NCBI GenBank assembly: GCA_030526485.1 | Contig: JAUNCS010000012.1 | Coordinates: forward strand, 1 to 47,932 | Length of the DNA: 47,932 nucleotides | Direction: 5' to 3' | Origin: Erysipelotrichaceae bacterium | Lineage (GTDB): Bacteria > Bacillota_I > Bacilli_A > Erysipelotrichales > Erysipelotrichaceae | Shown here: piece after piece, positions 8,858 to 17,536 of the stretch | Position numbering within the stretch: the stretch's first letter is position 1 | How the letters are laid out: each line of letters begins with the position of its first letter | Translations under genes and position numbers: made by a program | Notes under the pieces: model-generated | Seen by the model: the letters and a program-made list of their open reading frames with translations, nothing else | Databases searched by the model: none | Told to the model about the DNA's origin: nothing

Positions 8858-10135
8858 ATGTTAAGTATTTTTAAAGATTTCCTTAAAAATAAAGAAATTA
8901 GAAAAAGAATACTTTTCACTTTAGTTATTTTATTTATCTATAGACTGGGATCAGCTATTCCTGCTCCTGGTATTAACGATACAGTTATCACTTTAAGTGC
9001 TAACTCATTGTTAAATATGATGTCTATCCTTGGTGGTGGTTCTATCGAACAGATGTCAATCTTCTCGTTAGGTGTAGGACCATACATCACTGCTAGTATC
9101 ATCATTCAGTTATTAAGCATGGATATCATTCCTGCTTTAACAGAAATGACAAAATCTGGTAAGAAGGGCCGTCAGCAGATGGACCGTATTACCAGATATG
9201 TCGGTGTAGTATTAGGCATTGTACAGGGTTTCTTCATTGTACAGTTACTATCTAACACTTATGGTATTGTTGAAAATCCTGGATTTATCTCATACCTATA
9301 CATTTCTGTAATCTTTACTGCAGGTACAATGTTCTTGCTATGGTTAGCAGATCAAATTACATCGAAAGGTGTTGGTAATGGTGTATCTTTGATCATCTTT
9401 GCTGGTATTGTTGCCGACATGCCAAACAACTTTCAGCTTGTATACAATACGTTCTGCGGAGCTAATGCTACAAGCAAGTTAGGTTTATTAGGCTTCCTAA
9501 TTTACTGCTTAATGTTCGTTGCGATCATTGTATTGGTTGTTGTTATGCAGATATCTGAAAGAAGAATTCCAATTCAGCAGTCAACTTCACATCGTATGAA
9601 CAAGACTAAGGGTGATTTGAATCACTTACCATTAAAGATAAATTCTGCTTCAGTTATCCCAGTAATCTTCGCTGGTGCTCTAATTCAGGGCCCACAGATC
9701 ATTGCTTCTTGGGTAAATGCTGATGCATATAACTTCCTAAGTAAATTGTGTGATTTTACTAATCCACTATTCTTAGTGTTCTATGCTTTATTAGTAATCG
9801 CCTTCACATTCTTCTATACCAACTTAACAGTTGATCCTCAGAAGATGGCTGATGACCTATCTAAGCAGGGACAGTATATTCCGGGTGTTAGACCGGGTAG
9901 TGAGACTAAGGATTATGTATCTAAGGTCTTAAATAGAATTACTTGCCTTGGTGCGGTGTTATTGACTTTCATCGCTCTATTACCTTATATCGTATCTGGC
10001 TTAACAGGCCTTCCACAGAGAGCTGCTCTTGGTGGTACAGGTATCATCATCGTTGTTGGTGTTGCAATGGATACTATTAAGGAACTTAAGGGTAAGTTAA
10101 CTAACAAACAGTACAAAGGTTTCGTAGGAAAGTAG
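8858..10135 (+). CDS. secY: Preprotein translocase channel subunit SecY
   Basis: The 425-residue membrane protein has about ten hydrophobic segments. It shows the SecY features YRLGSAIPAPGI in the first helix region, SIFSLGVGPYITASIIIQLL near the second, and the cytoplasmic loop with QQSTSHRMNKTKGD. SecY forms the protein-conducting channel with SecE and SecG and is driven by SecA. It starts 1 nt after rplO, so translation is probably coupled. The location between rplO and adk is the conserved one. Confidence 0.98.
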   Translation: MLSIFKDFLKNKEIRKRILFTLVILFIYRLGSAIPAPGINDTVITLSANSLLNMMSILGGGSIEQMSIFSLGVGPYITASIIIQLLSMDIIPALTEMTKSGKKGRQQMDRITRYVGVVLGIVQGFFIVQLLSNTYGIVENPGFISYLYISVIFTAGTMFLLWLADQITSKGVGNGVSLIIFAGIVADMPNNFQLVYNTFCGANATSKLGLLGFLIYCLMFVAIIVLVVVMQISERRIPIQQSTSHRMNKTKGDLNHLPLKINSASVIPVIFAGALIQGPQIIASWVNADAYNFLSKLCDFTNPLFLVFYALLVIAFTFFYTNLTVDPQKMADDLSKQGQYIPGVRPGSETKDYVSKVLNRITCLGAVLLTFIALLPYIVSGLTGLPQRAALGGTGIIIVVGVAMDTIKELKGKLTNKQYKGFVGK

Positions 10136-10143
10136 GATATAAA

Positions 10144-10788
10144 ATGAATCTTCTTATTATAGGTGCTCCTGGCACTGGTAAGGGTACAATGTCTGCCTTA
10201 ATTAAGGAAGAATTTCCAATTGTACACATATCTACAGGAGATATGCTAAGAGAAGCGATTGCTAATGAAACAAACATTGGTAAGATTGCTAATCATTACA
10301 TCAGTAATGGTCAGCTGGTACCAGATGATGTAATTCATGGTATTATCGTTGAAAGACTTGGCAAGGATGATATTAAGAACGGATTCTTATTCGATGGCTA
10401 TCCACGTACTCAGAATCAAGCTATTGATTTAGATGAAATTCTGAAATCACTAAATATCAATCTAGATAAAGTTCTTTATTTAGATATTGATGATGAGGTT
10501 CTAAAGACAAGAATTACAGGTCGTAGACTTTGCTCAAAGTGTAATGAAATCTACCACGTTGTATCTAAGCCTTCAAAAGTTGAGGGTGTATGCGATATCT
10601 GTGGTGGTGAACTTATTCAGAGAGCTGATGATACACTTGAATCGCTTGTTAACAGATTAGAAGCTTATCACGGTATGACTCAGCCGGTAATTGAGTACTA
10701 TGAAAAGCAGGGCTTAGTAACTAGAATCAATGCTGACCAAGCGCCAGCTAAAGTATTTGCTGATATTAAGGACGCTTTAAAGGATTAA
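10144..10788 (+). CDS. adk: Adenylate kinase with zinc-binding lid
   Basis: The 214-residue enzyme interconverts ATP plus AMP and two ADP. The P-loop GAPGTGKGT spans residues 7-15, and the NMP-binding DGYPRT motif is present. The lid carries four cysteines at 130, 133, 150 and 153, the structural zinc site of many Gram-positive adenylate kinases. It sits between secY and map as usual, with a weak AGGA site 8-9 nt before the ATG. Confidence 0.98.
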   Translation: MNLLIIGAPGTGKGTMSALIKEEFPIVHISTGDMLREAIANETNIGKIANHYISNGQLVPDDVIHGIIVERLGKDDIKNGFLFDGYPRTQNQAIDLDEILKSLNINLDKVLYLDIDDEVLKTRITGRRLCSKCNEIYHVVSKPSKVEGVCDICGGELIQRADDTLESLVNRLEAYHGMTQPVIEYYEKQGLVTRINADQAPAKVFADIKDALKD

Positions 10789-10796
10789 AAAAATTT

Positions 10797-11546
10797 ATGA
10801 TTACTCTTAAATCAAAAAGAGAAATCGAATTAATGGACAGGGCTGGCACAGTTGTCGCCCTTGTCCATAAACGATTAAAAGAAGTCATTGTTCCTGGTAT
10901 TACTACTAAAGAGATTGATCAGATCTGTGAAGAAGTAATTAGAGAAAATGGCTGCACACCATCATTTAAAGGATTGTATGGTTTCCCAGGCAGTGTATGT
11001 ACTTCTATTAATGAAGTGCTTGTCCATGGTATTCCTGATAATCGTGTACTAAAAGATGGTGACATTATTTCAGTCGATGTTGGAGCCTGTTATAAGGGTT
11101 ACCACGGTGACAGTGCCTGGACATATGCAGTCGGTACTGTAAATGAAGAAGCTCAAAGATTAATGCAGATCACAGAAGAAGCATTATACAAGGGCCTTGA
11201 AATGGTAAAACCTGGTAATCGAGTAGGTGATATATCAAATGCTATTCAGACTTATGTAGAATCAAATGGTTATTCAACACCAATTGAATACACTGGTCAT
11301 GGCATTGGTAAGAAGGTCCATGAGGATCCATATGTTCCAAATGTAGGCAAAGCACATAGTATGGAGCTATTAAAAGCTGGAATGTGCTTAGCAATTGAAC
11401 CAATGGTCTTCACGGGGAAGCCACATTGTGTTACAATGAAGGATGGCTGGGGAGTCCATGCAAGAGACAAATCTCTGGCTGCTCATTATGAGCACACTGT
11501 AGCAATCACTGAAGAGGGCTACAAGATATTAACGAAGGAGGACTAG
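10797..11546 (+). CDS. map: Methionine aminopeptidase type I
   Basis: The 249-residue M24A peptidase removes the initiator Met from new proteins. The metal ligands fit DVGACYKGYHGDS (two Asp), HGIGKKVHEDP (His), and Glu residues in AIEPMVF and in the C-terminal EHTVAIT segment. There is no N-terminal zinc-finger extension, so it is the short bacterial form. The start follows adk by 8 nt in an A-rich gap; infA follows after 3 nt. Confidence 0.97.
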   Translation: MITLKSKREIELMDRAGTVVALVHKRLKEVIVPGITTKEIDQICEEVIRENGCTPSFKGLYGFPGSVCTSINEVLVHGIPDNRVLKDGDIISVDVGACYKGYHGDSAWTYAVGTVNEEAQRLMQITEEALYKGLEMVKPGNRVGDISNAIQTYVESNGYSTPIEYTGHGIGKKVHEDPYVPNVGKAHSMELLKAGMCLAIEPMVFTGKPHCVTMKDGWGVHARDKSLAAHYEHTVAITEEGYKILTKED

Positions 11547-11549
11547 TAT

Positions 11550-11768
11550 TTGGCTAAGCAAGACGTTATTGAAATTGAAGGTTTGGTAATTGATACTTTA
11601 CCAAATGCACAGTTCAAGGTGAAATTAGAGAATGGGCACGAAATCCTGGCTCACGTTTCTGGTAAAATCCGCATGCATTACATCCGCATTTTACCAGGCG
11701 ATAAAGTGACCGTAGAAATTTCACCTTACGATTTAACACGTGGGCGTATAACATTTAGACATAAGTAG
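11550..11768 (+). CDS. infA: Translation initiation factor IF-1 (TTG start)
   Basis: The 72-residue protein beginning [20 protein letters not shown] is a clear IF-1, an S1-type OB-fold that binds the 30S A site during initiation. Its start codon is TTG, decided by AAGGAG at 11535-11540 and by the conserved N-terminus. No in-frame ATG is nearby. A non-ATG start on such a highly expressed gene may set its dosage. It is flanked by map and rpmJ. Confidence 0.96.
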   Translation: MAKQDVIEIEGLVIDTLPNAQFKVKLENGHEILAHVSGKIRMHYIRILPGDKVTVEISPYDLTRGRITFRHK

Positions 11769-11788
11769 TCTATGGAGGGAAAAGAAAG

Positions 11789-11902
11789 ATGAAAGTAAGA
11801 CCATCTGTAAAGCCAATTTGTGACAAATGCCGCGTTATCAAGCGTAAAGGTCGCGTTATGGTTATTTGTGAAAACCCTAAGCACAAACAAAGACAAGGTT
11901 AA
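11789..11902 (+). CDS. rpmJ: 50S ribosomal protein L36, zinc-binding form
   Basis: This is a short gene of 37 codons plus TAA. The product begins [20 protein letters not shown] and continues to a [11 protein letters not shown] end. The two cysteines of CDKC, the later Cys and the His form the L36 zinc ribbon. GGAGG at 11774-11778 is correctly placed. It lies between infA and rpsM, the standard order. Confidence 0.97.
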   Translation: MKVRPSVKPICDKCRVIKRKGRVMVICENPKHKQRQG

Positions 11903-11919
11903 GGAAGGGAGAAATTTAA

Positions 11920-12285
11920 ATGGCTCGTATTGCTGGAGTAGATATTCCTAATGATAAACGTGTAGTTATTTCATTAACATATATCTATGGTGTTGGTTTA
12001 CCAACTGCTCAAAAAGTATTAGCAGAAAATGGTATCAGTGAAGATATCCGCGTTAAGGATCTAACTGATGATCAGTTAAATGCTATTCGTAAAACATTAG
12101 ATAGCTACAAATTAGAAGGTGATCTAAGAAGAGAAACTCAACTTGAAATTAAGAGATTAATGGAAGTTGCATGTTACCGTGGTGTTAGACACAGAAAAGG
12201 TTTACCTGTAAGAGGTCAAAGAACTAAGACAAATGCTCGTACACGTAAGGGACCTCGTCGTACAGTAGCTAACAAGAAGAAGTAG
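11920..12285 (+). CDS. rpsM: 30S ribosomal protein S13
   Basis: The 121-residue protein begins [22 protein letters not shown] and ends [23 protein letters not shown], both typical of S13. S13 bridges the 30S head to the 50S subunit and touches the P-site tRNA through its basic tail. A GGAAGGGAG site precedes it. The length is normal. Confidence 0.98.
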   Translation: MARIAGVDIPNDKRVVISLTYIYGVGLPTAQKVLAENGISEDIRVKDLTDDQLNAIRKTLDSYKLEGDLRRETQLEIKRLMEVACYRGVRHRKGLPVRGQRTKTNARTRKGPRRTVANKKK

Positions 12286-12296
12286 GAGGTATACGT

Positions 12297-12683
12297 ATGG
12301 CACAGAAAACAGTTCGTAAGAAACGTGTTAAGAAGAATGTGGCAACAGGTATTGGCCATGTTCACTCAACATTTAATAACACAATCGTAACAATCACTGA
12401 TGAAGCTGGTAACGTTATTTCTTGGTCAAGTGCTGGTGCTCTTGGTTACAAGGGTTCTCGTAAGTCTACACCTTATGCTGCTCAAATGGTAGCTGAAGCT
12501 GCAGGCAAATCAGCAATGGATCATGGTATGAGAAAAGTTTCAGTAGAAGTAAAGGGACCAGGCCCAGGTAGAGAAGCTGCTGTTAGAGCACTTGCTACTG
12601 CTGGTTTAGAAATTACTGCTATCAGTGACGTTACACCAGTTCCACACAACGGTTGTCGTCCACCAAAGAAACCTAGAGGTTAA
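12297..12683 (+). CDS. rpsK: 30S ribosomal protein S11
   Basis: The 128-residue product has [20 protein letters not shown] and the conserved C-terminus [19 protein letters not shown]11 sits on the 30S platform near the Shine-Dalgarno helix. It is preceded by AGGAGG, 11 nt after rpsM, and is followed by rpoA after 14 nt. Confidence 0.98.
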   Translation: MAQKTVRKKRVKKNVATGIGHVHSTFNNTIVTITDEAGNVISWSSAGALGYKGSRKSTPYAAQMVAEAAGKSAMDHGMRKVSVEVKGPGPGREAAVRALATAGLEITAISDVTPVPHNGCRPPKKPRG

Positions 12684-12697
12684 TAAGGAGGATTCAT

Positions 12698-13657
12698 ATG
12701 CAAAAATTTGAACGTCCAAATTTCAAAATTGCTGAATATGTTGAATCAGATAACTACGGCAAGTTTGTTATCTCTCCTCTAGAAAGAGGTTTCGGTACAA
12801 CTTTAGGTAATGCTTTAAGAAGAACTATGCTTTCTTCATTACCTGGTGGTGCTGTTTACTCTATTAAGATGGATGGTATTTATCATGAATTCTCATCTAT
12901 CAAGGGAGTAAGAGAAGACGTTACAATGATCATCCTAAATATCAAGTCTTTAATTCTTGATATCATGGATGACGATACATACACTTTAAGAATCAGCGCT
13001 AAGGGTCCTTGCACAGTTACTGGTAAGGATATTATCGTTCCAGGTGGTGTTGAAGTATTAAATCCAGATCATGTAATCTGCCACGTAGAAGAAGGCGGCT
13101 CACTTGAAATGGAATTAGTAGCTAGAAACGGTAGAGGCTATGTTTCAGCTGATGAAAACAAGGCTTTATACCAGGGTTCATCTCAGGGTATCGGTGCAAT
13201 CTTTACTGACTCTATTTACACACCAGTTGTTAAGGCTAATTATGAAGTTGAAGCAACTCGTGTTGGTCAGAGCGCTAAATATGATGAATTGACAGTAGAA
13301 GTTTGGACTGATGGTTCAATCAATCCAAAGGAATCTATTGCGTTAGCTTCAAAGATTCTTATTTCTCACTTAGAGTTACTAGTTGATGTAGACAAGAATG
13401 TTACATCTCTTGGTTCTCTAATGGAAGAAAATGTTCATGAAATTAACTCTAAGACAGTTAATATGTCAATTGAAGATCTTGACTTAACAGTTAGATCTTA
13501 CAACTGCTTAAAGAGAGCTGGTATCTCTACTGTTGAAGAATTAACTCAGAAGACTGAAGATGAAATGAGTCATGTAAGAAATTTAGGTAAGAAATCACTT
13601 AAGGAAGTAAAGGAAAAACTTGCTGAATTAGGCCTATCTTTCAAACATTTTGAATAA
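12698..13657 (+). CDS. rpoA: RNA polymerase alpha subunit
   Basis: The 319-residue protein has the N-terminal assembly domain with FVISPLERGFGTTLGNALRR and the C-terminal DNA-binding domain with RSYNCLKRAGISTVEEL and NLGKKSLKEVKEKL, including the helix-hairpin-helix motif. Alpha nucleates RNA polymerase assembly, and its C-terminal domain reads UP elements and contacts activators. The length is normal for Firmicutes. It lies between rpsK and rplQ. Confidence 0.98.
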   Translation: MQKFERPNFKIAEYVESDNYGKFVISPLERGFGTTLGNALRRTMLSSLPGGAVYSIKMDGIYHEFSSIKGVREDVTMIILNIKSLILDIMDDDTYTLRISAKGPCTVTGKDIIVPGGVEVLNPDHVICHVEEGGSLEMELVARNGRGYVSADENKALYQGSSQGIGAIFTDSIYTPVVKANYEVEATRVGQSAKYDELTVEVWTDGSINPKESIALASKILISHLELLVDVDKNVTSLGSLMEENVHEINSKTVNMSIEDLDLTVRSYNCLKRAGISTVEELTQKTEDEMSHVRNLGKKSLKEVKEKLAELGLSFKHFE

Positions 13658-13668
13658 AGGAGACAGAC

Positions 13669-14022
13669 ATGCAAAATCGTAAATTAGGTCGTAACTCTGA
13701 CCACCGTAAAGCATTGTTAAGAAACATGGCTACTGAAGTAGTTTTAAGAGGTAAGATCGAAACTACTGAAAAGAAGGCTATGGAACTTAGAAGCGTTGTT
13801 GATGGTTTAATCACTACTGCTAAAAAGGGTGATTTAGCTGCTAGAAGACAGGCTGCTGCATACTTAAGAAATGTTACTAACAAGGATGGCAAGACTGCTG
13901 TTCAAGTACTATTCGACTTAGCTGAAAAGTATGCTGACAGAAAAGGTGGTTACACTAAGGTTACTAAGACTGCTGTTAGACGTGGCGATAATGCCCCAAT
14001 GGCAACAATCGAATTAGTTTAA
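13669..14022 (+). CDS. rplQ: 50S ribosomal protein L17
   Basis: The 117-residue protein begins MQNRKLGRNSDHRKALLRNMA and ends with the GDNAPMATIELV strand, as expected for L17. L17 lies near the tunnel exit. It is the last gene of the ribosomal block. A strong terminator begins 10 nt after the stop. In Bacillus the ECF transporter genes and truA-rplM-rpsI follow; here rplM-rpsI is 10 kb away. Confidence 0.98.
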   Translation: MQNRKLGRNSDHRKALLRNMATEVVLRGKIETTEKKAMELRSVVDGLITTAKKGDLAARRQAAAYLRNVTNKDGKTAVQVLFDLAEKYADRKGGYTKVTKTAVRRGDNAPMATIELV

Positions 14023-14031
14023 TTCATAATC

Positions 14032-14052
14032 AAGGCTCGCAAGAGCCTTTTT
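14032..14052 (+). terminator. Terminator of the ribosomal super-operon
   Basis: A perfect stem AAGGCTC / GAGCCTT with a GCAA loop is followed at once by a run of T. It lies 10 nt after rplQ and no other terminator is visible upstream, so it closes the whole rpsJ-rplQ transcript. Confidence 0.9.
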
Positions 14053-14060
14053 GTATACTT

Positions 14061-14276
14061 ATGCTTAAAAAAGGAAAATACAGACATTATAAGGGCAATT
14101 ATTATCAGTTATTAGATATTGCCAGACACTCAGAAACATTGGAAGAACTTGTCCTCTATAGAGCTCTATATGGAGAATTTGGTATCTGGGCTCGTCCAAT
14201 CAAGATGTGGGATGAAGAAGTAATCGTAGATGGTAAGAGTGTTAAAAGATTTGAATATGTAGGAGAAATGGACTAG
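14061..14276 (+). CDS. DUF1653 family small protein
   Basis: The 71-residue protein has the DUF1653 pattern: GKYRHYKGNYYQLL, then IARHSETLEELVLYRALYGE and a WARP segment. The family is widespread and its biochemical role is not established. No clear ribosome-binding site precedes the ATG. A TATACT box ends 1 nt before the ATG and so cannot serve this start, which suggests low-level read-through from the ribosomal operon. Its stop codon lies inside the loop-side of a terminator hairpin. Confidence 0.85.
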   Translation: MLKKGKYRHYKGNYYQLLDIARHSETLEELVLYRALYGEFGIWARPIKMWDEEVIVDGKSVKRFEYVGEMD

Positions 14277-14290
14277 CAATAGTCCATTTT
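14266..14290 (+). terminator. Terminator overlapping the DUF1653 stop codon
   Basis: A perfect 10-bp stem, AAATGGACTA / TAGTCCATTT, with a GCAA loop is followed by T-rich sequence. The first arm contains the last codons and part of the TAG stop at 14274-14276. The -10 box of the next gene begins 6 nt after the hairpin. Confidence 0.85.
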
Positions 14291-14295
14291 CTTTG

Positions 14296-14301
14296 TATAA
14301 T
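14296..14301 (+). promoter_or_regulatory. -10 box of the HAD hydrolase gene, probable leaderless start
   Basis: TATAAT ends 7 nt before the ATG at 14309. The expected transcription start (about 7 nt after the box) falls on or within 1-2 nt of the A of ATG, and no Shine-Dalgarno sequence is present. No convincing -35 box is seen in the preceding hairpin. Confidence 0.65.
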
Positions 14302-14308
14302 TTTATCT

Positions 14309-15067
14309 ATGAGTGAATTTAAATTATTTGTTTCCGATTATGATGGAACACTTACCGACATTAAAACTATGACAGTTGTGGAAGACAACCTTAATACTTT
14401 AAAAAGACTGCAGGAGAAAGGCTATAAGGTGGTTATTGCCAGTGGCCGTAACATTGATGCCCTGAAGGATTTAAGAGGCCTAAAACCAGATTACTATATC
14501 TGCAATGTCGGCTCTACTATCTATGACGCGGATAAAAAGATGCTTTATGGAAAATATATGGATATGAAAGCTTTTAGAAAGGTAGCCTTCTATGCTTTAA
14601 CTCATAAGTGTCGTATCAATGTTAAGTATGATAATACAACCAGACGCTACTTAAGTTTTAAGCCAATTGTAAATCTATTTAATTATTTCAAAGATTATCT
14701 AACTGTAAGAGATGTTCCTAATTCTATGTCTCTTTGGTCAACTGATGAAGTGACTTCCTATATCTACAGTAACTTTGCAGAATACTTTGAATCGGTATCT
14801 GGTGGTTTTCTGTTAGACTTAACACCTAATGGTGTATCAAAAGGTGAAACGCTTAAAGTTTTATGCGATATGATTGGTATCGATACCAAAGAAGTTATGT
14901 CCTTTGGTGACAGCGAAAATGATTTAACACTAATTAAGACAGCTGGCGTTGGTGTAGCAGTTGAAAATGCTGAAGAAATTCTAAAGAAAAATGCTGACTA
15001 TGTAACTACAGCCAGCACAAATAATGGTGTCTTAAACGCTCTAAAACATTTTAATATCTTAGATTAA
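14309..15067 (+). CDS. Cof-type HAD hydrolase
   Basis: The 252-residue protein is a HAD-superfamily phosphatase of the Cof/YidA subgroup. Motif I is SDYDGTLTD with the nucleophile Asp10 and Asp12. Motif II is VIASGRN. Motif IV is SFGDSENDLTLI, and a cap domain lies between. Such enzymes dephosphorylate sugar phosphates, flavins or similar small molecules; the substrate cannot be told from sequence. The mRNA is probably leaderless. The gene is convergent with the minus-strand pair that follows and shares a terminator with it. Confidence 0.9.
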   Translation: MSEFKLFVSDYDGTLTDIKTMTVVEDNLNTLKRLQEKGYKVVIASGRNIDALKDLRGLKPDYYICNVGSTIYDADKKMLYGKYMDMKAFRKVAFYALTHKCRINVKYDNTTRRYLSFKPIVNLFNYFKDYLTVRDVPNSMSLWSTDEVTSYIYSNFAEYFESVSGGFLLDLTPNGVSKGETLKVLCDMIGIDTKEVMSFGDSENDLTLIKTAGVGVAVENAEEILKKNADYVTTASTNNGVLNALKHFNILD

Positions 15068-15069
15068 AT

Positions 15070-15089
15070 AAGGACTCGCGAGAGTCCTT
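15070..15089. terminator. Shared bidirectional terminator between convergent genes
   Basis: The perfect 8-bp stem AAGGACTC / GAGTCCTT with a GCGA loop lies 2 nt after the HAD stop. It touches the stop codon of the convergent minus-strand gene. T-rich sequence follows on both strands. Confidence 0.8.
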
Positions 15090-15373
15090 TAATCATGGTC
15101 GAAGATTGCTTTAGAAGCGATATATTTAGAATAATTATCCTTCCATTCCTTATGTAATGTTGAAACATCATAGTTTAGTAAGCCCTGCTTGCTGCATTCA
15201 ATTTCAATCATTACATCATAACGGTTAGAACGATCAGAATTATTCTTATAGACATTTAAACCTGTTACCTCATCAATGTCAGTAACATTCTTAAAAGCTT
15301 CATATGCCTTGTTGTAGAAAAGCTCCTTATCAGTTACTTCATCATTCCATTTAACGATAATATAGTGCTTCAT
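15089..15373 (-). CDS. Small Dabb-like (stress-responsive alpha/beta barrel) protein
   Basis: The 94-residue protein begins MKHYIIVKWNDEVTD, continues with a helix and a YDVMIEIEC strand, and ends with HKEWKDNYSKYIASKAIFDHD. This strand-helix-strand pattern and the HxxW...Y end fit Dabb-domain proteins, which are dimeric ferredoxin-like barrels of mixed or unknown function. The assignment rests on pattern only. Its start overlaps the stop of the upstream HAD gene by 1 nt (TAATG), so the two are co-translated. Confidence 0.6.
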   Translation of the reverse strand: MKHYIIVKWNDEVTDKELFYNKAYEAFKNVTDIDEVTGLNVYKNNSDRSNRYDVMIEIECSKQGLLNYDVSTLHKEWKDNYSKYIASKAIFDHD

Positions 15374-16065
15374 TAGTTTCCCTCCACAATATCAATTACT
15401 TCTTTGATATCCTTAATTTCATAATCAATAACGACATCACTGTTATTAGTCTGTGACTTAAAGTTAAACCAGACGCCCTTAATTCCTACATTATTGGCAC
15501 CCTTAATATCGGAACTTAAAGAGTCACCAACTATCAGCATTTCTTCCTTTGAATAATCTTTTAAATCATTTAAAACTGGTTCAAAGAATTCTAAACTTGG
15601 TTTTTCGTGTTTAATCACATCAGAGATATAGACACCATCCAGAATATTGATTAAACCTGAACGGCTTAATTTCTTATCCTGAGCAGCCTTGGTACCATTA
15701 GTGATGGCATACTGTTTGATTCCCTTATCCTTTAAATGATTCAATGTTTCTAAGACATTAGGATAGAAAACAATGGTATCACCTAAAGCGTTCTGATATC
15801 TTTTATTGAATACTGCTGGATCAGCATGTAGATTATATTTATTAAAGAATTCTACAAAACGGTTAAGTAATACTTCGGGTTTAGTAATCTCTTTTCTTTC
15901 CAGCATACCCCAGTATTTATGATTGATGTGGTCGTAGTCCTCTAACATTTCATCACTACATTCACCTAGATTAAATTCCTTAAATAATGTTTTAATAGCT
16001 GCACCCTGTGCTGCATCAAAATCTAATAATGTTCTATCAACATCCCATAAGACAACTTTATACAT
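15373..16065 (-). CDS. YjjG/YfnB-type HAD hydrolase (nucleotidase-like)
   Basis: The 230-residue protein has HAD motif I LWDVDRTLLDFD, with Asp8 as nucleophile and Asp10 as acid/base, motif II in YAITNGTKAAQ, and motif IV VGDSLSSDIKGANNVG. The helical cap and the length match the YjjG family, whose studied members hydrolyse pyrimidine nucleoside monophosphates and remove odd nucleotides. The function here is inferred. A GAGGTG site precedes the ATG. It is divergent from the chromate transporter pair and transcribed with the Dabb-like gene. Confidence 0.88.
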   Translation of the reverse strand: MYKVVLWDVDRTLLDFDAAQGAAIKTLFKEFNLGECSDEMLEDYDHINHKYWGMLERKEITKPEVLLNRFVEFFNKYNLHADPAVFNKRYQNALGDTIVFYPNVLETLNHLKDKGIKQYAITNGTKAAQDKKLSRSGLINILDGVYISDVIKHEKPSLEFFEPVLNDLKDYSKEEMLIVGDSLSSDIKGANNVGIKGVWFNFKSQTNNSDVVIDYEIKDIKEVIDIVEGN

Positions 16066-16143
16066 AGTTTCACCTCTATAAAATAGTACTATATTTGTTA
16101 TCTTAAGTCTTATAATAATTTAGTACGTTTAAAAGGGGGATAC

Positions 16144-16677
16144 ATGAAATATTTAGAATTATTTATCTCTTTCTTTAAAATCGGCATCACTACCTTCGGT
16201 GGTGGTTATGCGATGTTACCAATCATTGAAAGAGAAATTATAGAAAAAAGAAAATGGTCTACCAAGGAAGAAATACTGGACTATTATGCTGTAAGTCAAT
16301 GCACACCAGGCGTTATTGCGGTTAATGTAGCTACTTTTATTGGCTACAATATCGCTGGTGTCCTGGGCGGTATAGTCGCTACTTTATCAGTAGTATGTCC
16401 TTCAGTGATTATTATTTCGATTATTGCAGCTTTCTTAAAGAACTTCGCTTCTATACCGATGGTAATCAGTGCTGTTAAAGGATTAAGTGCGGGTGTATGT
16501 GCAATTGTTATTAGTGCAGTCTATGCCATGGGCAAGAAGGTAGTTAAAGATTATATCAGTGTTATTCTATTATTATTTGGCTTCATCTTTGCCTATTTTA
16601 CCGATCTGTCTATCGTTATTGCGGTTGTAATTGCGGCAGTTGCGGGTATTGTTTTAAGTAAAGTGAAGGCTAAATAA
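16144..16677 (+). CDS. Chromate transporter family protein, first half
   Basis: The 177-residue membrane protein has the CHR domain: FFKIGITTFGGGYAMLPIIE at the N-terminus and a CTPGVIAVNVATFIGYNIAG segment. Long CHR proteins have two such domains; here, as in many Firmicutes, each is a separate gene. Related proteins export chromate, but in anaerobes the natural substrate is uncertain. A strong AAGGGGGA site precedes the ATG. TATAAT at 16111-16116 may be its -10 box. The stop overlaps the next start by 1 nt. Confidence 0.9.
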   Translation: MKYLELFISFFKIGITTFGGGYAMLPIIEREIIEKRKWSTKEEILDYYAVSQCTPGVIAVNVATFIGYNIAGVLGGIVATLSVVCPSVIIISIIAAFLKNFASIPMVISAVKGLSAGVCAIVISAVYAMGKKVVKDYISVILLLFGFIFAYFTDLSIVIAVVIAAVAGIVLSKVKAK

Positions 16678-17243
16678 TGAGTCTATTAATTACTTTATAT
16701 ATTGAATTCTTTAAAACTGGCTTATTTGCCTTAGGCGGTGGTTTAGCCACTATCCCGTTCTTATCAAAGATGGGCGCCCAGTTTAACTGGTTTAGCAATG
16801 CTGATCTGGCAAATATGATTGCGGTATCTGAATCTACTCCTGGTCCTATTGGTATCAATATGGCTACTTATGTAGGGTTTACGGTAGCTGGTTTACCAGG
16901 TGCCATCATAGCGACAATTGGCGAAATTACACCAAGTTTAATCATTATTATGATTGTGGCTAACTTCTTAAAGAAGTTTAAAGAAAATGATTATGTACAA
17001 GCAGCCTTCACTGGCATCAGACCTTTAGTAGTAGGCCTTATCTCTTCGGCAGTTGTTGGTATTATTACAAGTTCTGTCTTATTCGTGGATAAGTTTAAGG
17101 CCAGTGGCAATATCTTGGATATGTTTGATATCCGTGTGATATTAATTTTCTGCCTGACATTTATTCTAAATAAGAAATTAAAGCTTCATCCGGTATTTTA
17201 TCTATTAGGTGCAGCGCTACTTGGGATTTTGTTCAGTTTATAA
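16677..17243 (+). CDS. Chromate transporter family protein, second half
   Basis: The 188-residue membrane protein repeats the CHR pattern: FFKTGLFALGGGLATIPFL and ESTPGPIGINMATYVGFTVAG. It partners the preceding half, and the 1-nt overlap (TAATG) supports equal synthesis and a heterodimer. The two halves are clearly diverged from each other, so this is the usual short-CHR pair rather than a recent duplication or a broken long gene. Confidence 0.9.
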   Translation: MSLLITLYIEFFKTGLFALGGGLATIPFLSKMGAQFNWFSNADLANMIAVSESTPGPIGINMATYVGFTVAGLPGAIIATIGEITPSLIIIMIVANFLKKFKENDYVQAAFTGIRPLVVGLISSAVVGIITSSVLFVDKFKASGNILDMFDIRVILIFCLTFILNKKLKLHPVFYLLGAALLGILFSL

Positions 17244-17281
17244 GCGTTATAATGGCCTTGTAAGTAACGAGGTATCAGATA

Positions 17282-17497
17282 ATGTTAAAGGTAAATAGTC
17301 AGAAAGCTAAACAGCTAATTGATAAGTTAGACGGTCAAACAGTAGATGGTGTTACGTTTAAGCTAGAAAAAATTATTAATGCATTCTTCTTTGAATTAAG
17401 TTTTGAAGGAGGAACTGCTGAAAAAGCGAAGGATATTGTCAGAAGAACTTCTGAGAGTATTTCAAAGACGGCTTTTACTAAAATTGATATTCTATAA
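17282..17497 (+). CDS. Unrecognised 71-residue protein
   Basis: I do not recognise a family. The protein is soluble, predicted mixed alpha/beta, with a basic N-terminus (MLKVNSQKAKQLIDKL), a DGVTFKLEKIINAFFFELSFEGG stretch and a C-terminal amphipathic helix. A TATAAT box at about 17249 and a weak CGAGG site before the ATG support expression. A good terminator follows directly. An overlapping reverse-strand open frame lacks these signals. Confidence 0.6.
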   Translation: MLKVNSQKAKQLIDKLDGQTVDGVTFKLEKIINAFFFELSFEGGTAEKAKDIVRRTSESISKTAFTKIDIL

Positions 17498-17530
17498 AAG
17501 GTTGTGGAAGAAATTTCACAACTTTTTTCT
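17496..17530 (+). terminator. Terminator after the 71-residue gene
   Basis: The stem GTTGTG / CACAAC (17501-17506 with 17517-17522) is extended by one G-T pair and by AAAA / TTTT. A run of six T follows. It starts at the stop codon of the gene. Confidence 0.8.
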
Positions 17531-17536
17531 AATAAG

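Noticed and set aside
14054-14059. TATACT as the -10 box of the DUF1653 gene
   Set aside because: It ends 1 nt before the ATG, so the transcript would begin inside the gene. It is either unused or serves another start.
16144-17243. Chromate transporter gene broken in two by a mutation
   Set aside because: Each half has its own complete CHR domain and a coupled start; split CHR pairs are a normal Firmicute arrangement.
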